The notes beneath the pieces are model-generated. The model was not told the origin of the DNA. It worked only from the letters and a program-made list of their open reading frames with translations, and did no database searches. A stretch of DNA of 5,010 bases. Origin: Rhodocyclaceae bacterium. GTDB lineage: Bacteria; Pseudomonadota; Gammaproteobacteria; Burkholderiales; Rhodocyclaceae. The first letter of the stretch is position 1. Each line of letters opens with the position of its first letter. The translations under genes were made by a program, and so were the position numbers. Of the stretch, positions 1 to 5,010 are shown piece after piece. The stretch spans positions 1-5,010 of the forward strand of contig JAEUNN010000710.1 of the NCBI GenBank assembly GCA_016791085.1, in the 5' to 3' direction.

Positions 1-1
1 C

Positions 2-1852
2 GTACTCGAGGTTTTGCCCGGCACCGAAAAATACTGGATAGACACCTTCGGCAAAGTCGCACTATCCGGCGAACCCATCATGTACGAGAACTATTCGGCC
101 GAAATTGGCAAGCACTTCGAGGTGCTTGCGTTCCGCCCGGCCGCCGGACAGTTCGCCTGCATGATTCAGGAAGTCACGCAGCGCAAGCGCGCCGAGCAGG
201 AGCTCGAGCGCTACCGCCGCCATCTCGAAGTATTGGTCGAACAAAGAACCGCGGAGCTATCCATGGCCAAAGAAACCGCAGAAACCGCAAATCGCGCCAA
301 AAGCGCATTTCTCGCCAACATGAGCCACGAAATCCGCACCCCGCTGAATGCCATTTCCGGCATGGCGCACCTTATCCGCAAGGATGGCATGTCGCCTAAA
401 CAGTCCACACGCATGGACAAGCTTGAAGCCGCCAGCGAACATCTGATGGAGGTGATCGACTCGGTACTCGAGCTTTCGAAAATCGAAGCCGGCAAGTTCG
501 ACATTCAGATTGCGGCGTTTTCGCCCGCCGATCTGCTCGGGCGAGTCGCCGCCCTGGTCCAGCAGCGCGCCGACGCCAAGCGCCTCACGCTACGTTGCGA
601 GCTTGCCCCCTTGCCCGCAAAACTATGCGGCGATGCCACCCGCCTGCAGCAAGCCCTGCTCAATTACGCCACCAATGCCGTCAAATTCACCCAGGCCGGC
701 AGCATTACGCTGCGGCTGCGCTGCGTCCACGAAACCCCGACCGACGCGCTTTTGCGCTTCGATGTCACGGATACCGGCATAGGCATCGCCGCAGAAGTAT
801 TGCCGCGCCTGTTTGCCGCTTTCGAACAGGCCGACAGTTCGATCAGCCGTACCTATGGAGGCAGCGGACTGGGCCTGGCAATCACCCGCAAACTGGCGCA
901 ACTGATGGGCGGCGACGCCGGCGCGGAAAGCGAACTGGGCAAGGGCAGCAGCTTCTGGTTCACTGCCCGGCTGCAGAAGCCGGCCGCTGCCGGCAGCCTG
1001 GAAAGCCGTGGTCTGGCTCAGATTGCGGCAAGTCCGGCGCAGAGCGTGGCCGGAAAGCGCATCCTGGTGGTCGAAGACGACCTCATCAACCAGGAAATCC
1101 TACGCGAAATTCTCGACGGTACCGGCATACACATCGATGTTGCCAATGATGGCGAAGAAGGTGTGGCCAGCGTGCGCGAAGGACATTACGATCTGGTCCT
1201 GATGGACCTGCAAATGCCCCGCATGGACGGCCTCGAAGCCACGCGCCGCATCCGGGCCATGCCGGACTTCAAACAGCTCCACATCGTCGCGCTGACCGCA
1301 AACGCTTTTATCGAGGACCGCGAGCGTTGTGCCGCGGCCGGAATGAATGATTTCCTGACCAAGCCGCTCGACCCGGATCAATTCAAGGCACAGCTGGCGC
1401 AATGGCTGTGCCGCAACGACAAGCCCGAACAGCTGTACGGTCTGCGCAATCTGCGCTGGAATTCCCAACTCAGTACCGGCAACACCTCCATCGACGAACA
1501 CCACCGGGCCCTGCTCGACCTCTGTCAACGAGCCGCAGCTTGCCTCGCCGCAGCACAAGGCGAAACGCCCCCGGCCATCCACCACTATGCAGATCGTTTG
1601 CGCGAGCACGCCGACCGGCACTTCGCCGAAGAAATCACCTTGCTGGAAGCACATGCCTGCCCATCCTTGGCGGAAATACGCGAACAGCACGCGGACTTCT
1701 ATGAACTGCTCGGAGAACTGCTGATAGGCGCCGAACCGGAATCGCCGCGCGCGCGGCAAATTTTCACGCGGCTGCTCGGCTGGTGCTTGCGCCACATTTC
1801 CAATGCGCCGCACGACATGCGCACCTGCCTGACTGCTCCGGTACGAAACTGA
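2..1852 (+). CDS. Hybrid sensor histidine kinase with PAS, receiver and C-terminal hemerythrin-like domain (5' partial)
   Basis: This is a hybrid histidine kinase that autophosphorylates and passes phosphate to its own receiver; no partner regulator is in view. Numbering residues from the TTG at 14, I see the C-terminal half of a PAS domain (about 1-55), a charged coiled coil (57-95), and a HisKA H-box, SHEIRTPLN, with phospho-acceptor H105. The HATPase has an N-box (LLNYATNAVKFT, N217/N221), G1 DTGIGI at 253, an F-box near 267-270 and G2 GGSGLGL at 282. The receiver (349-465) has acidic pocket E354/D355/D356, phospho-acceptor D398, T428 and K450. A hemerythrin-like domain follows (475-605). 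All catalytic motifs look intact. The frame is open to base 2 and the PAS domain is cut, so the TTG at 14 is probably not the start; the gene continues to the left. No transmembrane segment is visible in this part. It stops with TGA, convergent with mnmE. The ligand is unknown; the hemerythrin module points to oxygen, redox or metal sensing (inference). Confidence 0.95.
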   Translation, partial: VLEVLPGTEKYWIDTFGKVALSGEPIMYENYSAEIGKHFEVLAFRPAAGQFACMIQEVTQRKRAEQELERYRRHLEVLVEQRTAELSMAKETAETANRAKSAFLANMSHEIRTPLNAISGMAHLIRKDGMSPKQSTRMDKLEAASEHLMEVIDSVLELSKIEAGKFDIQIAAFSPADLLGRVAALVQQRADAKRLTLRCELAPLPAKLCGDATRLQQALLNYATNAVKFTQAGSITLRLRCVHETPTDALLRFDVTDTGIGIAAEVLPRLFAAFEQADSSISRTYGGSGLGLAITRKLAQLMGGDAGAESELGKGSSFWFTARLQKPAAAGSLESRGLAQIAASPAQSVAGKRILVVEDDLINQEILREILDGTGIHIDVANDGEEGVASVREGHYDLVLMDLQMPRMDGLEATRRIRAMPDFKQLHIVALTANAFIEDRERCAAAGMNDFLTKPLDPDQFKAQLAQWLCRNDKPEQLYGLRNLRWNSQLSTGNTSIDEHHRALLDLCQRAAACLAAAQGETPPAIHHYADRLREHADRHFAEEITLLEAHACPSLAEIREQHADFYELLGELLIGAEPESPRARQIFTRLLGWCLRHISNAPHDMRTCLTAPVRN

Positions 1853-1925
1853 ACAGCGGCCTGACCCGAATCGCCAGCGAACTTGCGGCCTGCTCCGGGG
1901 ATGACTCGCGCCCAGGCAGTGCGCA
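1853..1925. other. Convergent intergenic gap between kinase and mnmE
   Basis: These 73 bases separate the two convergent stop codons. I see no strong GC stem followed by a T-run on either strand, so no intrinsic terminator can be supported. The only internal structure noted is an 8-base direct repeat, GCGGCCTG, at 1856-1863 and 1885-1892, and a loose 5-base inverted repeat, GCCTG/CAGGC (1888-1892 and 1913-1917). Both could be chance in GC-rich DNA. Confidence 0.5.
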
Positions 1926-3275
1926 TCATTTCCCTATACAGAAGCGCGAAAAAATCGCACCCAGCAGATCGTCCGCGACCACCTCGCCGACAATTTCCCC
2001 CAGCGCGCCATGCGCTTGACGCAAGTCCTCGGCGAATAATTCCAGCGCACCGCCCATTTGGGCACGCGCGGCATCCAGATGCAGCCCGCAGCGCCGCAAC
2101 GCATCCAGGTGCCGTGCGCGCGCAAGAAAAGTGGCCTCCCCGGCCGACTGCGCGCCGGCCGCGGCAAGCAGCCGCTCGCGCAGGCTGTCCATGCCGGCAC
2201 CGGTCAGCGCAGAAATGCACACGTCGAACTCCGCCCTGCTCGCCGTGTCACCGGCCTCCGCGAGATCGAACTTGTTGGCTACCACCAGGCGCGGCACACC
2301 TGCGGGCAGCCTGGCGTTGATCTGTTCGTCCTCGGCCGTGAGGCCGCCGCGCGCATCGACCAGCAAAATCACCACGTCGGCGCGCTCGATTTCTTTCCAG
2401 GTACGCTGCATGCCCAGGCGCTCGATTTCGTGCTCGGCCTCACGCAAACCGGCCGTATCGACCACATACAAAGGCACCCCTGCGATCTGGATCTGTTCGC
2501 GCAAGGTATCGCGCGTCGTGCCGGCCCACTCGCTCACGATCGCGCGGTCCTCGCCGGCAAGGCGGTTCAGCAGACTGGATTTCCCCACATTGGGCTGGCC
2601 GGCCAGCACCACGTGCAACCCGTCGCGCAACAGGCGGCCTTGTTCGGCCTTGATCTGCAGTTCGGCCACAGCACGCGCGATGGACGCCAGACGCCCGGCG
2701 GCATCCGCGCTTTCCAGAAAGTCGATCTCTTCGTCGGGAAAATCCAGCGTGGCCTCGACCAGGCTGCGCAATTCGAACAGCCGCTCGGCCAGTTCGCGCA
2801 CCCGCCGCGAAAATTCCCCTTCCAGCGAACGCAGTGCCGAGCGCGCCGCGCTCGCGGTGGCGGCATCGATCAGATCGGCGACCGCCTCGGCCTGAGCCAG
2901 ATCTATTTTCTCGTTGAGGAAGGCGCGCTCGGTAAATTCGCCGGCTGCGGCGATGCGCGCGCCCAGTTCTACACAGCGCCGCAACAGCAATTGCAGCACC
3001 ACCGGCCCACCGTGCCCTTGCAGTTCCAGCACGTCCTCGCCGGTGTATGAAGCCGGGCCCGGAAAGTACAGTGCGATGCCTTCGTCTATGGCCGCACCTG
3101 ACTTGTCCAGAAACTGCCCGTAGGACGCGCGCCGCGGCGCAGGCACGCGCCCCAACAGGCCGAGCGCATAGCTTTCCAGCTGCTGGCCGCTCAGGCGCAC
3201 CACCCCTATGCCGCCACGACCTGGCGCAGTCGCGATCGCGGCAATCACGTCGTGCGCCCGCGGCAAGGCGCTCAT
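1926..3275 (-). CDS. mnmE: tRNA uridine-5-carboxymethylaminomethyl(34) synthesis GTPase MnmE
   Basis: MnmE is a cytosolic GTPase. With MnmG it installs the (carboxymethyl)aminomethyl group on U34 of certain tRNAs, using a methylene-tetrahydrofolate carbon, which improves decoding of NNA/NNG codons. The 449 residues match the family length. The N-terminal folate-binding domain (about 1-120) opens with IAAIATAPGRGGIGVVRLSG, the typical MnmE start. A helical domain follows and is interrupted by the inserted G domain (about 217-375). There I see P-loop GQPNVGKS (226-233), switch I AGTTRD (251-256), DTAG (273-276), NKFD (334-337) and SAL (355-357). The protein ends in the diagnostic CIGK with the conserved cysteine C446. 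The ATG at 3275 fits the family N-terminus; no alternative in-frame start occurs in the 46-base gap to yidC, and no clear Shine-Dalgarno sequence precedes it. It is the last gene of the yidD-yidC-mnmE run in this window. All key motifs are present, so it is expected to be functional. Confidence 0.98.
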   Translation of the reverse strand: MSALPRAHDVIAAIATAPGRGGIGVVRLSGQQLESYALGLLGRVPAPRRASYGQFLDKSGAAIDEGIALYFPGPASYTGEDVLELQGHGGPVVLQLLLRRCVELGARIAAAGEFTERAFLNEKIDLAQAEAVADLIDAATASAARSALRSLEGEFSRRVRELAERLFELRSLVEATLDFPDEEIDFLESADAAGRLASIARAVAELQIKAEQGRLLRDGLHVVLAGQPNVGKSSLLNRLAGEDRAIVSEWAGTTRDTLREQIQIAGVPLYVVDTAGLREAEHEIERLGMQRTWKEIERADVVILLVDARGGLTAEDEQINARLPAGVPRLVVANKFDLAEAGDTASRAEFDVCISALTGAGMDSLRERLLAAAGAQSAGEATFLARARHLDALRRCGLHLDAARAQMGGALELFAEDLRQAHGALGEIVGEVVADDLLGAIFSRFCIGK

Positions 3276-3289
3276 GGCGCGGTCAGACC

Positions 3290-3311
3290 AAAAGGCGGCA
3301 CGAGAGCCGCC
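3290..3311 (-). terminator. Possible hairpin with short T-run between yidC and mnmE
   Basis: On the minus strand a perfect 6-base-pair stem, GGCGGC/GCCGCC, with a 6-base loop, TCTCGT, is followed directly by TTTT. It lies just after the yidC stop and 15 to 36 bases before the mnmE ATG. The shape fits a weak intrinsic terminator or attenuator that would lower mnmE relative to yidC. The stem is short and the T-run only four, so partial readthrough is expected. It could also be a chance GC-rich inverted repeat or an mRNA structure affecting mnmE translation. Confidence 0.3.
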
Positions 3312-3321
3312 GCCGCAAAAA

Positions 3322-4962
3322 TCACGCCGCCTTGGGCTTGCCGCCGCCCTCTATCATGCGATTGATCTGCCATTGCTGGCCGATCGACAGCAGATTGTTG
3401 ATGGTCCAGTACAGCACGAGCCCGGACGGGAAAAACAGAAACATCCCGGTAAATATGATGGGCATGAGCCACATCACCTTGGCCTGTATGGGGTCGGGCG
3501 GCGTGGGGTTGAGCTTGGTCTGGATCAGCATCGTGGCGCCCATGATGATGGGCAGCACAAAGTACGGGTCTTTGGTTGAAAGGTCGTTGATCCACAAAAC
3601 CCAGGGCGCGTGGCGCATTTCGACAGCCCCCAGCAGCACCCAGTAAAGCGCGATGAACACCGGAATCTGTACCAGGATGGGCAGACAGCCGCCAAGCGGA
3701 TTGATCTTTTCGCGCTTGTACAGCTCCATCATTTCCTGGTTCATGCGCGCTCTATCGTCGCCGAACTGCTCTTTCAGACGTTGCAGCCGCGGCGCAACCT
3801 GACGCATTTTTGCCATCGACTTGTAGCTCGCGGCCGACAGCGGGAAAAACAGCAGCTTCAGTCCTATGGTCAGCAAAATGATGGCCCAACCCCAGTTGCC
3901 CACCAGGCCGTGCAACATGGCCAGCACCCAATAGATAGGCGAAGCGATAAGCTTGAGCCAGCCGTAATCGACCACCAGTTCCAGGCCCGGTGCGATTTTT
4001 TCCAGATTGGTGGTTTCCTGCGGGCCGGAATAAAGCGGCACCTCAAGGCTGCCCGTCGCCCCCGGTGCAATCGAACCCACCGGCAGCAACACCCCGGCAG
4101 CATAAAGCTCGTTTTGCTTCCGGGCGTAATATTCGCGCTCCGCTCCCGGTGCCGGCACATAGGCACTAACGAAGTAGTGCTGCACCATCGCCACCCAGCC
4201 GTCGCTGCCCTTCTGCGTAATCAGGTTTTCCTTGTCGAGCTTGGAAAAATCTATCTTGCGGTAGTTTTCGACACTGGTATAAGTTGCCGGTCCGGTGAAG
4301 GTGCTCACCATCATGGCATCGGATTCGACAGGTTTTCCGTCGCGCAGCAACTGGAAATAAGCGGACGGATTTATGGCCGCGGCGGTTCCGTTGCGAATTT
4401 CGAAGCGCGTATCGATGAGGTAACTGCCACGCTTGAACGTGAATACTTTAGTCACTTCCACGCCATTCACGGGCGGCGCGGTCAAGCGCAATTCGATCTT
4501 GTCTTGTCCGTCCGCCAGTTCGAGGCTGGAGGCAGATAGCGCATACATCGTGTTGTGGTCGGCATATCCGCCCAGCAAGCCGCTTTGCGCCTTGTAGATG
4601 TGCTCCTGACCGTTGTCAAGCAGCCGGAATGACTTGGTGACATCGTCGCGCGCGTGGTGCTTGAGCAGTTCAAGCTTCACGATATCGCCGCCCTGCGCGG
4701 ATACTTCGGCCGCCAGCAGGTCGGTCTTGACCAGTGCAAGCGGGCTCGTCACTTTGCTGGCTGTGGCAGCCGGCGGAGCCCCTGCAGCGCTGCCCGAAGG
4801 CGCCGGCGGTACCACCGTGTTTGCCGCCCCTGTGCCGGCGCCCGGTGCGGCGGCCCCCTGCACGGCTGGCGGCGGCGTATTGGCGCGCTGCCAGTTGGTC
4901 CACAGCATCATCGTGGAAAGCACGAAGATCACGAGCAAAATGATGGTTTTCTGGTTTTCCAT
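3322..4962 (-). CDS. yidC: Membrane protein insertase YidC (Oxa1 family)
   Basis: YidC inserts and folds inner-membrane proteins, alone or with SecYEG. At 546 residues it has the length of the Gram-negative form. The N-terminal helix is at about 5-22 (TIILLVIFVLSTMMLW), followed by an Ala/Pro/Gly-rich linker (about 28-68) and the large periplasmic beta domain (about 70-335). The insertase core follows, with hydrophobic segments near 355-376, 422-444, 466-482, 495-510 and 512-530. Family signatures include SAASYKSMAKM (376-386), the cytoplasmic helical hairpin (about 385-418), INPLGGCLPILVQIPVFIAL (420-439) and FPSGLVLYW (511-519). The positively charged groove residue, Arg in E. coli, aligns with K369, a substitution I recall as common in betaproteobacteria. 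The tail is short and basic (GGGKPKAA). The ATG at 4962 gives the expected N-terminus. It lies 12 bases after the yidD stop with no clear Shine-Dalgarno sequence, suggesting translational coupling. Confidence 0.98.
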   Translation of the reverse strand: MENQKTIILLVIFVLSTMMLWTNWQRANTPPPAVQGAAAPGAGTGAANTVVPPAPSGSAAGAPPAATASKVTSPLALVKTDLLAAEVSAQGGDIVKLELLKHHARDDVTKSFRLLDNGQEHIYKAQSGLLGGYADHNTMYALSASSLELADGQDKIELRLTAPPVNGVEVTKVFTFKRGSYLIDTRFEIRNGTAAAINPSAYFQLLRDGKPVESDAMMVSTFTGPATYTSVENYRKIDFSKLDKENLITQKGSDGWVAMVQHYFVSAYVPAPGAEREYYARKQNELYAAGVLLPVGSIAPGATGSLEVPLYSGPQETTNLEKIAPGLELVVDYGWLKLIASPIYWVLAMLHGLVGNWGWAIILLTIGLKLLFFPLSAASYKSMAKMRQVAPRLQRLKEQFGDDRARMNQEMMELYKREKINPLGGCLPILVQIPVFIALYWVLLGAVEMRHAPWVLWINDLSTKDPYFVLPIIMGATMLIQTKLNPTPPDPIQAKVMWLMPIIFTGMFLFFPSGLVLYWTINNLLSIGQQWQINRMIEGGGKPKAA

Positions 4963-4974
4963 AGCGATAACGTG

Positions 4975-5010
4975 TCAGGGAACCGGGTCATAGCCGCCCG
5001 GGTGCCAGGG
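4975..5010 (-). CDS. yidD: Membrane protein insertion efficiency factor YidD, C-terminal end only
   Basis: Reading the minus strand in from the right edge gives eleven codons, PWHPGGYDPVP, and then TGA at 4977-4975. HPGGYDPVP is the hallmark C-terminus of YidD, a small membrane-associated protein that helps YidC-dependent insertion. Position confirms it: YidD is normally encoded immediately upstream of yidC, and here its stop lies 12 bases before the yidC ATG. The rest of the gene, about 60-70 codons in the family, is outside the window. The truncation is a window edge, not a mutation. Confidence 0.9.
   Translation of the reverse strand, partial: PWHPGGYDPVP

Noticed and set aside
14..16. 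TTG as the start codon of the kinase
   Set aside because: The frame is open upstream to base 2 and translation would begin in the middle of a PAS fold. A gene cut by the window edge is more likely.
1100..1813. Open frame on the minus strand opposite the receiver and hemerythrin part of the kinase (237 codons)
   Set aside because: The plus-strand frame encodes intact receiver and hemerythrin motifs. The antisense product shows no recognisable domain.
1856..1892. Direct repeat GCGGCCTG in the convergent gap as a regulatory site
   Set aside because: Two 8-base copies in GC-rich DNA are easily chance, and nothing else marks a binding site.
2058..3050. Long open frame on the plus strand opposite mnmE (330 codons)
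   Set aside because: It lies fully antisense to a complete MnmE with all G motifs. Its product has no recognisable motif and is rich in Arg, Gln, His and Gly, as expected from a GC-rich shadow frame.
3610..4539. Long open frame on the plus strand opposite yidC (309 codons)
   Set aside because: It is antisense to a clear YidC, with low-complexity His/Arg/Gln-rich composition and no family signature.
4743..4884. Ala/Pro/Gly-rich stretch at the YidC N-terminus as a coding repeat or insertion
   Set aside because: There is no regular repeat unit. A low-complexity linker between the first helix and the periplasmic domain is usual in YidC.

Overview
The window looks like ordinary chromosome from a GC-rich proteobacterium, most likely a betaproteobacterium. 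This rests on the gene order yidD-yidC-mnmE on the minus strand, part of the conserved rpmH-rnpA-yidD-yidC-mnmE cluster. It also rests on the YidC N-terminus, a short hydrophobic helix ending in a WQR motif and followed by an Ala/Pro/Gly-rich linker, which resembles betaproteobacterial YidC. The lineage is an inference from protein character, not from a database search.

Layout: bases 2-1852 (+) hold the 3' part of a hybrid sensor histidine kinase. The window opens inside its PAS domain, so the true start lies upstream. Its order is PAS - coiled coil - HisKA - HATPase - receiver - hemerythrin-like domain. It converges on mnmE across 73 noncoding bases with no obvious terminator. On the minus strand, reading from the right edge, are the last 11 codons of yidD (4975-5010), complete yidC (3322-4962) and complete mnmE (1926-3275). 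A small hairpin with a short T-run sits in the 46-base yidC-mnmE gap.

Function: YidD and YidC act together in inner-membrane protein insertion. MnmE is a tRNA wobble-uridine modification GTPase that travels with them in many proteobacteria without a known direct functional link. The cluster usually lies next to dnaA/oriC, so the origin may lie beyond the right edge. The kinase is a separate unit. It has all visible catalytic motifs and a C-terminal hemerythrin-type sensor module, suggesting oxygen, redox or metal sensing.

I found no mobile element, CRISPR array, RNA gene or clearly new system. The most notable point is that the kinase's hemerythrin domain lacks two of the seven usual iron ligands.
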